Part shown: piece after piece, positions 20,301-30,100 of the stretch | How the letters are laid out: each line of letters opens with the position of its first letter | How positions within the stretch are numbered: position 1 is the stretch's first letter | Source of the DNA: Clostridiales bacterium | GTDB lineage: Bacteria; Bacillota; Clostridia; Christensenellales; Aristaeellaceae | Length of the DNA stretch: 64,000 nt | Direction of reading: 5' to 3' | NCBI GenBank assembly: GCA_017569285.1 | Contig: CP069419.1 | Location: forward strand, 2,976,001-3,040,000 | The notes under the pieces: model-generated | Seen by the model: the letters and a program-made list of their open reading frames with translations, nothing else | What the model was told of the DNA's origin: nothing | Databases searched by the model: none | Position numbers and translations under genes: made by a program

Positions 20301-23300
20301 AACCGGATATGAACTGAGCACAACCGAATACAGCGTTGTAATCGGCGCAACGGAAGCTACCGCCTGGAATAGCGACCATACCAAGCTGGTAACGACGACC
20401 ACGTACACGATGACAATTGACGGCGAAGCCAGCCAGGATGTCCAGAACAGTGCGATTACCGGCACAGCCAGGAACGAAGCCAACGTCACCGTGAACAAGA
20501 AAGACGGGGAGACAGCACTGAAGGGTGCGATCTTCACACTGTATGACGGAACGAAAGAGATCCGGACCTACGGCAGCGAGGATGCTTCCACGTTTACAAT
20601 CAGCACAGCCGATACAGAACTGGCAGGCTACCTGCCGGCGGCGGGAGGAAGCAAAGCCCTGACGCTGAAGGAAACGAAAGCGCCGACCGGATATGAACTG
20701 GGCACAACCGAATACAGCATTGTGATCGGCGCAACGGAAGCTACCGCCTGGAATAGCGACCATACCAAGCTGGTAACGACGACCACGTATACGATGACAA
20801 TTGACGGCGAAGCCAGCCAGGATGTCCAGAACAGTGCGATTACCGGCACAGCCAGGAACGAAGCCAGCGTCACCGTGAACAAGAAGGATGGGGAAGCGTA
20901 CCTGAAGGGCGCGATCTTCATGCTGTATGACGGAACGAAAGAGATCCGGACCTACGGCAGCGAGGATGCTTCCACGTTTACAATCAGCACAGCCGATACA
21001 GAACTGGCAGGCTACCTGCCGGCGGCGGGAGGAAGCAAAGCCCTGACGCTGAAGGAAACGAAAGCGCCGACCGGATATGAACTGGGTACAACCGAATACA
21101 GCATTGTGATCGGTGCAACGGATGCTACCGCCTGGAATAGCGACCATACCAAGCTGGTAACGACGACCACGTACACGATGACAATTGACGGCGAAGCCAG
21201 CCAGGATGTCCAGAACAGTGCGATTACCGGCACAGCCAGGAACGAAGCCAACGTCACCGTGAACAAGAAGGATGGGGAAGCGGACCTGAAGGGCGCGATC
21301 TTCATGCTGTATGACGGAACGAAAGAGATCCGGACCTACGGCAGCGCGGATGAATCTTCATTCCAGATCAGCACGGCCGATGAAGAACTGGCAGGCTACC
21401 TGCCGGCGGCGGGAGGAAGCAAAGCCCTGACGCTGAAGGAAACGAAAGCGCCGACCGGATATGAACTGGGCACAACCGAATACAGCATTGTGATCGGTGC
21501 AACGAAGGATACCGCCTGGAATGAAGACCATACCAAGCTGGTAACGACGACCACGTACACGATGACGATTGACGGCGAAGCCGGTAAGGTCATCCAGAAC
21601 ACGAAAAAGGTTGTTGAAAAGACAGTCAACGACAAAGTTGTTGTCAACAAGATCGACCAGGATGGTAATTCTCTGTCTGGCGCCAAGTTCGAGCTGTACA
21701 GTGATTCCGGATGCACAGAAAAGATTGCAGACTATGAAGGCGGCAGCTTTGAAATCAACACTGAAGATGAAGCTCTGTCTACTTATCTGCTGACAATAAA
21801 TGGCGGAACAGTAAATCTGTATCTGAAAGAGACAAAAGAACCGGTAGGATATAAGAAAGACACATCCATACATGAACTGACAGTCTCAAAAACAGTCAGT
21901 GATCTGGTTTGCGTTGAAACGGAAGGTGCTTTTGTTATAACGACAACCTATACCATGACGATTGATAATGGTAGAAAGATCGATGTAACAAACATCATTA
22001 CCGGCACAACCAGCGTAAGCGGAACGAAAACCTGGGTGGACGGTGGAAAGGACCATGACAACTCCAAAGACGTAACGCTGACGCTGAAGCGGACAAGCAA
22101 GAAAGCGGGCTCGACGGAGGAGAACGTAAGCGATGCTGCAATTACCTGGGAAGGAAACAAATACACATATTCGAACCTCTCGATGTATGATGAGGAAGGA
22201 TACGAGTATGTCTACAGTGTCGAAGAAGCCAAGATTGATGGATACAAGACTGAAAAGAAGAATCAATACAACTTCACGAACACAATCACCGGCACAACCA
22301 GCGTAAGTGGAACGAAGACCTGGATTGACGGCGGGAAGGACCATGACAACACCAAAGACGTCACGCTGACACTGAAGCGGACGAGCAAGAAAGCGGGCTC
22401 CACAGAAGAGACCGTCAGCGATGCCACGCCTTCTTGGAATGGCGACACTTACACATACAGCAACCTGCAGCAGTATGACGCAGAAGGTTATGAGTATGAA
22501 TACAGTGTTGAAGAAGCTGCAATCGATGGCTACAAGACCGTAAAAGACAATTACGACTTCACCAATACGCTCACCGGCACAACCAGCGTAAGCGGAACGA
22601 AGACCTGGATTGACGGCGGGAAGGACCATGACAACTCCAAGGACGTCACGCTGACACTGAAGCGGACGAGCAAGAAAGCGGGCTCCACGGAAGAGACCGT
22701 CAGCGATGCTACGATTTCTTGGAATGGCGACACTTACACATACAGCAACCTGCAGCAGTATGACGCAGAAGGTTATGAGTATGAATACAGTGTTGAAGAA
22801 GTTGCAATCGATGGCTATAAGACCGTAAAAGATGATTACAACTTCACGAACACAATCACCGGCACAACCAGCGTAAGCGGAACGAAGACCTGGATTGACG
22901 GCGGGAAGGACCATGACAACAACAAAGACGTCACGCTGACGCTGAAGCGGACAAGCAAGAAAGCGGGCTCCACGGAAGAGACCGTCAGCGATGCTACGAT
23001 TTCTTGGAATGGCGACACTTACACATACAGCAACCTGCAGCAGTATGACGCAGAAGGTTACGAGTATGTCTACAGTGTCGAAGAAGCCAAGATTGATGGA
23101 TACAAGACTGAAAAGAAGAATCAATACGACTTCACGAACACGATCACCGGTACAATCAGCGTAAGCGGAACGAAGACCTGGGTGGACGGTGGAAAGGGCC
23201 ATGACAACTCTAAGGACGTCACGCTGACACTGAAGCGGACAAGCAAGAAAGCGGGCTCCACGGAAGAGACCGTCAGCGATGCTACGATTTCTTGGAATGG

Positions 23301-26259
23301 CGACACTTACACATACAGCAACCTGCAGCAGTATGACGCAGAAGGATACGAGTATGTCTACAGTGTCGAAGAAGCCAAGATTGATGGATACAAGACTGAA
23401 AAGAAGAATCAATACGACTTCACGAACACGATCACCGGTACAATCAGCGTAAGCGGAACGAAGACCTGGGTGGACGGTGGAAAGGGCCATGACAACTCTA
23501 AGGACGTCACGCTGACACTGAAGCGGACAAGCAAGAAAGCGGGCTCCACGGAAGAGACCGTCAGCGATGCCACGCCTTCTTGGAATGGCGACACTTACAC
23601 ATACAGCAACCTGCCGAAGTATGACGGGGAAGGGTATGCGTATACCTACAGTATTGAAGAAGCCGAGATTGATGGATACAAGACCGTAAAAGACAATTAC
23701 GACTTCACCAATACGCTCACCGGCACAACCAGCGTAAGCGGAACGAAGACCTGGATTGACGGCGGGAAGGACCATGACAACACCAAAGACGTCACGCTGA
23801 CACTGAAGCGGACGAGCAAGAAAGCGGGCTCCACAGAAGAGACCGTCAGCGATGCCACGCCTTCTTGGAATGGCGACACTTACACATACAGCAACCTGCA
23901 GCAGTATGACGCAGAAGGTTATGAGTATGAATACAGTGTTGAAGAAGCTGCAATCGATGGCTACAAGACCGTAAAAGATGATTACAACTTCACGAACACA
24001 ATCACCGGCACAACCAGCGTAAGCGGAACGAAGACCTGGATTGACGGCGGGAAGGACCATGACAACACCAAAGACGTAACGCTGACGCTGAAGCGGACAA
24101 GCAAGAAAGCGGGCTCCACGGAAGAGACCGTCAGCGATGCTACGATTTCTTGGAATGGCGACACTTACACATACAGCAACCTGCAGCAGTATGACGCAGA
24201 AGGATACGAGTATGTCTACAGTGTCGAAGAAGCCAAGATTGATGGATACAAGACTGAAAAGAAGAATCAATACGACTTCACGAACACGATCACCGGTACA
24301 ATCAGCGTAAGCGGAACGAAGACCTGGGTGGACGGTGGAAAGGGCCATGACAACTCTAAGGACGTCACGCTGACACTGAAGCGGACAAGCAAGAAAGCGG
24401 GCTCCACGGAAGAGACCGTCAGCGATGCCACGCCTTCTTGGAATGGCGACACTTACACATACAGCAACCTGCCGAAGTATGACGGGGAAGGGTATGCGTA
24501 TACCTACAGTATTGAAGAAGCCGAGATTGATGGATACAAGACCGTAAAAGACAATTACGACTTCACCAATACGCTCACCGGCACAACCAGCGTAAGCGGA
24601 ACGAAGACCTGGATTGACGGCGGGAAGGACCATGACAACTCCAAGGACGTCACGCTGACACTGAAGCGGACGAGCAAGAAAGCGAACTCCACAGAAGAGA
24701 CCGTCAGCGATGCCACGCCTTCTTGGAATGGCGACACTTACACATACAGCAACCTGCAGCAGTATGACGCAGAAGGTTATGAGTATGAATACAGTGTTGA
24801 AGAAGCTGCAATCGATGGCTACAAGACCGTAAAAGATGATTACAACTTCACGAACACAATCACCGGCACAACCAGCGTAAGCGGAACGAAGACCTGGATT
24901 GACGGCGGGAAGGACCATGACAACACCAAAGACGTCACGCTGACACTGAAGCGGACGAGCAAGAAAGCGAACTCCACAGAAGAGACCGTCAGCGATGCCA
25001 CGCCTTCTTGGAATGGCGACACTTACACATACAGCAACCTGCAGCAGTATGACGCAGAAGGTTATGAGTATGAATACAGTGTTGAAGAAGCTGCAATCGA
25101 TGGCTACAAGACCGTAAAAGATGATTACAACTTCACGAACACAATCACCGGCACAACCAGCGTAAGTGGAACGAAGACCTGGATTGACGGCGGGAAGGAC
25201 CATGACAACACCAAAGACGTCACGCTGACACTGAAGCGGACGAGCAAGAAAGCGGGCTCCACAGAAGAGACCGTCAGCGATGCCACGCCTTCTTGGAATG
25301 GCGACACTTACACATACAGCAACCTGCAGCAGTATGACGCAGAAGGTTATGAGTATGAATACAGTGTTGAAGAAGCTGCAATCGATGGCTACAAGACCGT
25401 AAAAGATGATTACAACTTTACGAACACAATTACCGGCACAACCAGCGTAAGTGGAACGAAGACCTGGGTGGACGGTGGAAAGGGCCATGACAACTCCAAG
25501 GACGTCACGCTGACACTGAAGCGGACGAGCAAGAAAGCGGGCTCCACGGAAGAGACCGTCAGCGATGCTACGATTTCTTGGAATGGCGACACTTACACAT
25601 ACAGCGACCTGCAGCAGTATGACGCAGAAGGTTATGAGTATGAATACAGTGTTGAAGAAGCTGCAATCGATGGCTACAAGACCGTAAAAGATGATTACAA
25701 CTTCACGAACACAATCACCGGCACAACCAGCGTAAGCGGAACGAAGACCTGGATTGACGGCGGGAAGGACCATGACAACAACAAAGACGTCACGCTGACA
25801 CTGAAGCGGACGAGCAAGAAAGCGGGCTCCACGGAAGAGACCGTCAGCGATGCTACGATTTCTTGGAATGGCGACACTTACACATACAGCGACCTGCAGC
25901 AGTATGACGCAGAAGGTTATGAGTATGAATACAGTGTTGAAGAAGCTGCAATCGATGGCTACAAGACCGTAAAAGATGATTACAACTTCACGAACACAAT
26001 CACCGGCACAACCAGCGTAAGTGGAACGAAGACCTGGATTGACGGCGGGAAGGACCATGACAACACCAAAGACGTCACGCTGACACTGAAGCGGACGAGC
26101 AAGAAAGCGGGCTCCACAGAAGAGACCGTCAGCGATGCCACGCCTTCTTGGAATGGCGACACTTACACATACAGCAACCTGCAGCAGTATGACGCAGAAG
26201 GTTATGAGTATGAATACAGTGTTGAAGAAGAAGCGCAATCGATGGCTACAAGACCGTAA
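11311..26259 (+). CDS. giant Cna-B/SpaA repeat adhesin 1, N-terminal part (to frameshift)
   Basis: As read, 4,982 residues. Repairing a 2-base excess at 26231-26236 joins it to 26235-33245 as one protein of 7,310 residues. ATG 11311 follows GAGGGGGAAAACAGG and opens a signal peptide (cut near residue 28-30). Residues 31-900 form a head with a choice-of-anchor-A-like adhesive segment (about 490-750, starting LGPGINYG). Next come two Spy0128/FctA-type pilin domains (about 920-1,230), beta-sandwich modules (1,230-1,770) and one SpaA-like domain. Repeat arrays A, B and most of C follow. Lys, Glu and Asn patterns such as the LSEKTAPAGYE box suggest self-formed isopeptide bonds. The last 8 residues as read (after EEE) are out of frame. 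It is surface-exposed and probably a fibre-like adhesin. Confidence 0.9.
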   Translation: MKQMKRRLTALLLALFQIVSIIAPGSFAAAEGEQEIVTGTVNFVGGKSLFYVYVDGSSEDLSALGANDYIIIRRFNGGNDVAYARIPMSDINSAGYYKVDDSQDFISQSGQVFDDPNAMYRVCVAHMEGITDPDYDQLDTAFKNAGNNLTSGGKQYVTSISGKNKGDISIQLNRQTEAFDVGITFRDKDGNPIPAPAVDGNYYLIALDVGPDGSFSAANISTLPSNTYWYIDKLEEFAGTATPTVVSIPGFSNEPYRKYSASENVGTAYQGLDEAVKNRIRVRLVHSKRKLDTFGSLQQWANSPYEVNVYNEAINGSFANYTPDSSNGPVADGTVDYQISFQEKAPVAHTVKIEFDPADSNITIPGGTYYLLLEATSMDGTRQYYKTVELKTDDDNTIELDQDWSNGQKFSSNWRNITATVIKANRQGSVSAGADSPETGTYSEVKSIGNNPFTYQRTETKTTDGYYLSIEHKLTVEVKPLEKALTPTQVLGPGINYGITAETFDQVGHMETNFATNYFKCNKGNQVNVDPDLGKNTGAIAAAHIEGKLHMNASRDTILFVDKADARKVDHNTQNTILVESTSSKISESIVNPILNHGRSMSAALSAKEATYRPSSPNIDLTQFPDGKTIYIDPSDIESVFTGNGGFPHIKMYPNQTVVFNLPYDTVKVGQIQYTFTDGVSWASDTGRQRIAGNTVFNMLNAKTVTLDEAIGMFLIPRADSQTTITQSSEGWVITGGTITSRQQSNEWHNRNQNLSETADADASFGKKLDGRIPAENEEFEFDIYRWKENDANDAGESHWEKVATIRNDGQSMNYTFKKGDGRVFRIKEKGKAEGTPGNYFYDEMEYYITVVQMGYKNAVYAAFPEYYTDAAHAIERFRKNDISGTESNSRFMGVIDATRDTNSIGSITFHNETKNTQTAHLQAEKIINEWGNATEFSFVLTPKKGADGKYPPMPADAMNASGITYEAAVKAGNAGTAGTFTKTVKVKKSTGVEANFGTIEYSDPGTYGYTIREVIPGTARAIDTANGNKLLTITYADDQSYPRYYLDGMEYGNTSVDVSVTVDRNGTEPVVTYANDSTKKYAEFSNTYRRAETELKAAKGITGARTQFKAGDKWIFTVTAEDKDNPDNKDIPMPRTAEPITLEPTDGKLLIPVDFGSIEYTIADAGKTYIYTITETDATGKTVIDTKQVEVTVSQNSDGSLRVTRTPGEDDVSFTNFDAGKTSFSVSKIWHDRSGNQVTHDTGSATVQLIAVKGEAISAPSPKGNLTVSVDGTNKLPEETSITVTLNGESRTLNAGNDWSAAFTGIPAGKNTLTAASNDGSVRVSPAESTVIITDDTQYFTLSAEYIPPLKDLEVKISWAGGEEPGGDITATASDGEKIRLDSGNGWTCRLKNKTAGETYTVTLTKPIGVNYASGESQEIVIAGNDNNQLVFSGTYNARASRIPVVINWNDVPEGISVTVTATNANNGNDSASITLNPNGTTKWEGEITSLRNGEDYSVTYRIDGANSGNAKLNPEGTRTVIAGSTARYTGHYEEGIPEKDKVTLLIYKKSIGQNDDELLYGPQEFRAGQKIDVTVTVHGWGFKANYRATNGQSGQTNTQYTNNDYMDTISFTFNTSGEHKILFESGWGKSAIIAATAAQRAVTSSLIRKLFTADQLIAANGVSDVRFTSTSPELTIQSNLTQLDTIVGEIEEDGYTLVGEPVTLDQSNGWQHTWENLPEYYRDEDGNIFRLTYYAIETEALATEANSYSTDKKTITNTERTRHIINNACLTVHKVDQDNQDLSGSSFGLYSDAACTSQIKTFTGGTFKIWTNDNALASFLPTTDGGENTVYLKEISAPAGYEKSTTVYPVKITASISGQTYIEQDAYCITTTYTISCNGSIGLYVTNTRKTDTATVHDSVEINKTDGTNALGGAVFELKSGEKEIATYTTAAGTGKATISTDDAALASYLPAAGAETVLTLSEKRAPAGYKASSATWTVKITASKNEAYNADQDKFITTTTYTMTIADGEEVDVTNTKKTGTATVDDSVEINKTDGTNALGGAVFELKSGDTEIARYTTDETTGKATISTADTKLASYLPAAGAETVLTLSEKTAPAGYEASSTTWTVKITAADSEDYDSAQDKFITTTTYTMTIADGEEIDVTNTKKTGTATVDDSVEINKTDGTNALGGAVFDLKSGDTEIATYITDETTGKATISTDDTALASYLPTAGAETVLTLSEKTAPAGYEASSATWTVRITAADSEAYNSAQDKFITTTTYTMTIADGEEVDVTNTKKTGTAVVDDSVEINKTDGTNALGGAVFALKSGDTEITTYTTDETTGKATISTDDVTLASYLPTAGAETVLTLSEKTAPAGYEASSTTWTVKITAADSEAYDSAQDKFITTTTYTMTIADGEEIDVTNTKKTGTATVDDSVEINKTDGTNALGGAVFELKSGDTEIATYTTDETTGKATISTDDVTLASYLPTAGAETVLTLSEKTAPAGYEASSTTWTVKITAADSEAYDSAQDKFITTTTYTMTIADGEEVDVINSAITGIARNEASVTVNKKDGEADLKGAIFMLYDGTKEIRTYGSEDACTFTISTADTELADYLPAAGESKALTLKETTAPTGYELSTTEYSVVIGATEATAWNDDHTKLVTTTTYTMTIDGEASQDIQNSAITGTARNEASVTVNKKDGEADLKGAIFMLYDGTKEIRTYGSEDASTFTISTADTELADYLPAARESKALTLKETKAPTGYELGTTEYSIVIGATKDTAWNEDHTKLVTTTTYTMTIDDEASQDVQNSAITGTARNEASVTVNKKDGKAALKGAIFTLYDGTKEIRTYGSADESSFEISTTDTELAGYLPAAGASKALTLKETKAPTGYELGTTEYSVVIGATEATAWNSDHTKLVTTTTYTMTINGETSQDIQNSAITGTARNEASVTVNKKDGEADLKGATFTLYDGTETIRTYGSEDASTFTISTADTELADYLPAAGASKALILKETTAPTGYELSTTEYSVVIGATEATAWNSDHTKLVTTTTYTMTIDGEASQDVQNSAITGTARNEANVTVNKKDGETALKGAIFTLYDGTKEIRTYGSEDASTFTISTADTELAGYLPAAGGSKALTLKETKAPTGYELGTTEYSIVIGATEATAWNSDHTKLVTTTTYTMTIDGEASQDVQNSAITGTARNEASVTVNKKDGEAYLKGAIFMLYDGTKEIRTYGSEDASTFTISTADTELAGYLPAAGGSKALTLKETKAPTGYELGTTEYSIVIGATDATAWNSDHTKLVTTTTYTMTIDGEASQDVQNSAITGTARNEANVTVNKKDGEADLKGAIFMLYDGTKEIRTYGSADESSFQISTADEELAGYLPAAGGSKALTLKETKAPTGYELGTTEYSIVIGATKDTAWNEDHTKLVTTTTYTMTIDGEAGKVIQNTKKVVEKTVNDKVVVNKIDQDGNSLSGAKFELYSDSGCTEKIADYEGGSFEINTEDEALSTYLLTINGGTVNLYLKETKEPVGYKKDTSIHELTVSKTVSDLVCVETEGAFVITTTYTMTIDNGRKIDVTNIITGTTSVSGTKTWVDGGKDHDNSKDVTLTLKRTSKKAGSTEENVSDAAITWEGNKYTYSNLSMYDEEGYEYVYSVEEAKIDGYKTEKKNQYNFTNTITGTTSVSGTKTWIDGGKDHDNTKDVTLTLKRTSKKAGSTEETVSDATPSWNGDTYTYSNLQQYDAEGYEYEYSVEEAAIDGYKTVKDNYDFTNTLTGTTSVSGTKTWIDGGKDHDNSKDVTLTLKRTSKKAGSTEETVSDATISWNGDTYTYSNLQQYDAEGYEYEYSVEEVAIDGYKTVKDDYNFTNTITGTTSVSGTKTWIDGGKDHDNNKDVTLTLKRTSKKAGSTEETVSDATISWNGDTYTYSNLQQYDAEGYEYVYSVEEAKIDGYKTEKKNQYDFTNTITGTISVSGTKTWVDGGKGHDNSKDVTLTLKRTSKKAGSTEETVSDATISWNGDTYTYSNLQQYDAEGYEYVYSVEEAKIDGYKTEKKNQYDFTNTITGTISVSGTKTWVDGGKGHDNSKDVTLTLKRTSKKAGSTEETVSDATPSWNGDTYTYSNLPKYDGEGYAYTYSIEEAEIDGYKTVKDNYDFTNTLTGTTSVSGTKTWIDGGKDHDNTKDVTLTLKRTSKKAGSTEETVSDATPSWNGDTYTYSNLQQYDAEGYEYEYSVEEAAIDGYKTVKDDYNFTNTITGTTSVSGTKTWIDGGKDHDNTKDVTLTLKRTSKKAGSTEETVSDATISWNGDTYTYSNLQQYDAEGYEYVYSVEEAKIDGYKTEKKNQYDFTNTITGTISVSGTKTWVDGGKGHDNSKDVTLTLKRTSKKAGSTEETVSDATPSWNGDTYTYSNLPKYDGEGYAYTYSIEEAEIDGYKTVKDNYDFTNTLTGTTSVSGTKTWIDGGKDHDNSKDVTLTLKRTSKKANSTEETVSDATPSWNGDTYTYSNLQQYDAEGYEYEYSVEEAAIDGYKTVKDDYNFTNTITGTTSVSGTKTWIDGGKDHDNTKDVTLTLKRTSKKANSTEETVSDATPSWNGDTYTYSNLQQYDAEGYEYEYSVEEAAIDGYKTVKDDYNFTNTITGTTSVSGTKTWIDGGKDHDNTKDVTLTLKRTSKKAGSTEETVSDATPSWNGDTYTYSNLQQYDAEGYEYEYSVEEAAIDGYKTVKDDYNFTNTITGTTSVSGTKTWVDGGKGHDNSKDVTLTLKRTSKKAGSTEETVSDATISWNGDTYTYSDLQQYDAEGYEYEYSVEEAAIDGYKTVKDDYNFTNTITGTTSVSGTKTWIDGGKDHDNNKDVTLTLKRTSKKAGSTEETVSDATISWNGDTYTYSDLQQYDAEGYEYEYSVEEAAIDGYKTVKDDYNFTNTITGTTSVSGTKTWIDGGKDHDNTKDVTLTLKRTSKKAGSTEETVSDATPSWNGDTYTYSNLQQYDAEGYEYEYSVEEEAQSMATRP
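16993..18927 (+). repeat. array A: five 387-bp tandem repeats (129-residue SpaA-like domains)
   Basis: Five head-to-tail units start at 16993, 17380, 17767, 18154 and 18541. Each encodes one prealbumin-like domain with VEINKTDGTNALGGAVF at its start, SEKxAPAGYxAS in the middle and FITTTTYTMTIADGEE at its end. Units are nearly identical in DNA, which indicates recent duplication or gene conversion. Confidence 0.95.
18928..21615 (+). repeat. array B: seven 384-bp tandem repeats (128-residue SpaA-like domains)
   Basis: Seven units of 384 bases encode domains marked by ARNEASVTVNKKDG, a GAIFMLYDGTKEIRTYGS segment, KETKAPTGYEL and TTTTYTMTIDGEASQD. They are related to array A but clearly a separate family. 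One more diverged SpaA domain (about 21616-21996) links this array to array C. Confidence 0.95.
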
Positions 26260-27140
26260 AAGATGATTACAACTTTACGAACACAATTACCGGCACAACC
26301 AGCGTAAGTGGAACGAAGACCTGGGTGGACGGTGGAAAGGGCCATGACAACTCCAAGGACGTCACGCTGACACTGAAGCGGACGAGCAAGAAAGCGGGCT
26401 CCACGGAAGAGACCGTCAGCGATGCTACGATTTCTTGGAATGGCGACACTTACACATACAGCGACCTGCAGCAGTATGACGCAGAAGGTTATGAGTATGA
26501 ATACAGTGTTGAAGAAGCTGCAATCGATGGCTACAAGACCGTAAAAGATGATTACAACTTCACGAACACAATCACCGGCACAACCAGCGTAAGCGGAACG
26601 AAGACCTGGATTGACGGCGGGAAGGACCATGACAACAACAAAGACGTCACGCTGACACTGAAGCGGACGAGCAAGAAAGCGGGCTCCACGGAAGAGACCG
26701 TCAGCGATGCTACGATTTCTTGGAATGGCGACACTTACACATACAGCGACCTGCAGCAGTATGACGCAGAAGGTTATGAGTATGAATACAGTGTTGAAGA
26801 AGCTGCAATCGATGGCTACAAGACCGTAAAAGATGATTACAACTTCACGAACACAATCACCGGCACAACCAGCGTAAGCGGAACGAAGACCTGGATTGAC
26901 GGCGGGAAGGACCATGACAACAACAAAGACGTCACGCTGACGCTGAAGCGGACGAGCTCGAAGGCAGGATCAGAGGAAGAGACCGTAAGCGATGCCACGA
27001 TTTCCTGGGAAGGGAACAAATATACATATTCAGCCCTGCCGAAGTATGATGCAGAAGGATATGAGTATACCTACAGCGTGACAGAAACCGTTCCGACTGG
27101 GTATACGCTCATTCAGGATGGCTATAACCTTACAAACACG
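21997..27140 (+). repeat. array C: eighteen 285/288-bp tandem repeats (Cna-B domains)
   Basis: Eighteen Cna-B-type units of 95 residues (four of 96, the variants carrying KKNQY). Each runs from TSVSGTKTW through DHDN.KDVTLTLKRTS and EGYEYEYSVEE to a closing FTNT. Units form blocks: 13-14 match 16-17 closely, and 5-6 resemble 8-9. Total length is 18 units only after removing two extra bases at the frameshift in unit 15. Confidence 0.95.
26231..26236 (+). other. frameshift inside array C (apparent +2)
   Basis: At the end of repeat unit 15 the usual GAAGAAGCTGCAATC reads GAAGAAGAAGCGCAATC: CT is replaced by AAGC. The following units continue perfectly in the new frame, so either the gene is freshly broken or this is a sequence error. 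The altered site is a GCTGC motif, as in the other giant gene. Confidence 0.85.
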
Positions 27141-30100
27141 ATTACTCATGTAAGTGTAAGTAAGGTTGACATTAATGATCAGTATGAACTGCCAAACGCA
27201 CATATTCAGATCATTGACAGTGCCGGGAAGATTGTCGATGAATGGGATTCTTCGACAGAAGCATATATCATAACCGGTTTGCTGGTAAACGAGGAATATG
27301 TCCTGCATGAGACAGTTGCGCCAAACGGTTATACAATTGCCGCGGATACAACGTTCACGATTGACGAAACCGGCATGGTTAAAGTTGGCGAAACGGTTGT
27401 GGAAAACGGTCATATCCTGATTGAGGACGCGCCGACCAAGGTGACTGTCAGCAAGACGGATATCACCGGCGAAGAAGAACTGGCAGGAGCCCATATCCAG
27501 ATCATTGACAGTAATGGCGATGTCATCGATGAGTGGGATTCCACCGATGAACCGTATATCATCGAAATGCTTCTGGTAAACGAGGAATACACACTGCGTG
27601 AGACTGTTGCTCCTGATGGCTATGCAATTGCCGCAGATACAACATTCACGATTGATAAAACCGGCAAGGTGACAATTGGCGAAACGGTTGTAGAAAACGG
27701 TCATATCCTGATCAAGGATGACCTGACAAAGGTGACCGTAAGCAAGAAGGCCGTGACGGAAGAGAAAGAACTGCCTGGAGCAGAGATCAAACTGCTGCGG
27801 AAGGCGACAAGCGCGGACGGCGATGACGCAGACTATCTGGATGATACCAAGGAATATGTGGTTGTCGAAAAGTGGATATCCGGAACGAAAGAACATGAGA
27901 TCCAAGCTAAGCTGGAACGGAACATTGAGTATATTCTGCGTGAAACAGTTGCTCCCAACGGATATACAATTGCCGCGGATACAAAGTTCTCGATTGACGA
28001 TACCGGCAGGGTCGTGTCAGGAGGAATGATTGTAGAGAACGGATATATCCTGATTGAGGACGCGCTGACGGAAGTGACCGTCAGCAAGCAGGATATCGCC
28101 AAAGGAGAAGAACTGCCCGGAGCGACAATCCAGATCCTAGATGAAGAAGGAAACGTCGTCAGGGAATGGACTTCCGGCAATAAACCTGAAAAGATCAGTG
28201 GCCTGGAGATGGGCAAGACGTACACACTGCATGAGGAAGTAGCGCCTCTGGGCTATACAATTGCCGCGGATATGACGTTCAGCATTGATAAGCAGGGAAA
28301 CGTAAACACCACGGGTACGAAGACCGAAGGCGGAGCGCTGCTGATCAATGACGCGCTGACGGAAGTAACTGTCAGCAAGAAGGATATTGCAAAGGGAGAA
28401 GAACTGCCCGGAGCGACGATCCAGATTCTGGATGAAAAAGGAAACGTCATCAAGGAATGGATTTCCGGCGAGAAGCCTGTAAAGATCAGTGGGCTTGAGA
28501 CAGGCAAGACGTATACGCTGCATGAAGAAGTAGCGCCTCTGGGCTACACGATTGCCGCGGATACGACGTTCAGCATTGACGAGCAGGGCAACGTAAGCAC
28601 CACGGGTACGAAGACCGAAGGCGGAGCGCTGCTGATTAATGACGTGTTGACGGAAGTAACTGTCAGCAAGAAGGATATTGCAAAGGGAGAAGAACTGCCC
28701 GGAGCGACGATCCAGATCCTGGATGAAAAAGGAAACGTCGTCAAGGAATGGACTTCCGGCGAGAAACCTGTAAAGATCAGCGGTCTGGAGACAGGCAAGA
28801 CGTACACGCTGCATGAAGAAGTGGCGCCTCTGGGCTACACAATTGCTGCGGATACGACGTTCAGCATTGACGAGCAGGGCAACGTAAGCACCACGGGTAC
28901 GAAGACCGAAGGCGGAGCGCTGCTGATCAATGACGCGCTGACGGAAGTAACCGTCAGCAAGCAGGATATCGCCAAAGGAGAAGAACTGCCTGGCGCGACA
29001 ATCCAGATCCTGGATGAAAAAGGAAACGTCGTCAAGGAATGGACTTCCGGCGAGAAGCCTGTAAAGATCAGCGGCCTGGAAACAGGCAAGACGTACACGC
29101 TGCATGAAGAAGTGGCGCCTCTGGGCTACACGATCGCTGCGGATACGACGTTCAGCATTGATAAGCAGGGCAACGTAAGCACCACAGGTACGAAGACCGA
29201 AGGCGGAGCGCTGCTGATCAATGACGCGCTGACAGAAGTAACCGTCAGCAAGCAGGATGTTGCCAAAGGAGAAGAACTGCCTGGCGCGACAATCCAGATC
29301 CTGGATGAAGAAGGAAACGTCGTCAAGGAATGGACTTCCGGCAATAAGCCTGAAAAGATCAGTGGCCTGGAGACAGGCAAGACGTACACGCTGCATGAGG
29401 AAGTGGCGCCTCTGGGCTATACGATTGCGGCGGATACGACGTTCAGCATTGACAAGCAGGGCAACGTAAGCACCACGGGCACGAAGACCGAAGGCGGAGC
29501 GCTGCTGATCAATGACGCGCTGACGGAAGTGACCGTCAGCAAGCAGGATATCGCAAAGGGAGAAGAACTGCCCGGAGCGACGATCCAGATTCTGGATGAA
29601 GAAGGAAACGTCGTCAAGGAATGGACTTCCGGCAATAAGCCTGAAAAGATCAGTGGCCTGGAGACAGGCAAGACGTACACGCTGCATGAGGAAGTGGCGC
29701 CTCTGGGCTATACGATTGCGGCGGATACGACGTTCAGCATTGACAAGCAGGGCAACGTAAGCACCACGGGCACGAAGACCGAAGGCGGAGCGCTGCTGAT
29801 CAATGACGCGCTGACGGAAGTGACCGTCAGCAAGCAGGATATCGCAAAGGGAGAAGAACTGCCCAGAGCGACGATCCAGATTCTGGACAGCGAAGGCAAT
29901 GTCGTCAAGGAATGGACTTCCGGCGAGAAACCTGTAAAGATCAGCGGTCTGGAGACAGGCAAGACGTACACGCTGCATGAAGAAGTAGCGCCTCTGGGTT
30001 ATACGATTGCGGCGGATACGACGTTCAGCATTGACAAGCAGGGCAACGTAAGCACCACAGGTACGAAGACCGAAGATGGAGCGCTGCTGATCAATGACGC

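Noticed and set aside
16705-21147. Long minus-strand open frame (1,480 codons) opposite arrays A and B
   Set aside because: It is a shadow of the repeats: it has the same period, a Cys/Arg-rich nonsense composition and no ribosome site. The plus strand encodes clear Cna-B/SpaA domains.
21886-26238. Long minus-strand open frame opposite array C
   Set aside because: The same shadow effect from 285/288-base repeats whose length is divisible by three.
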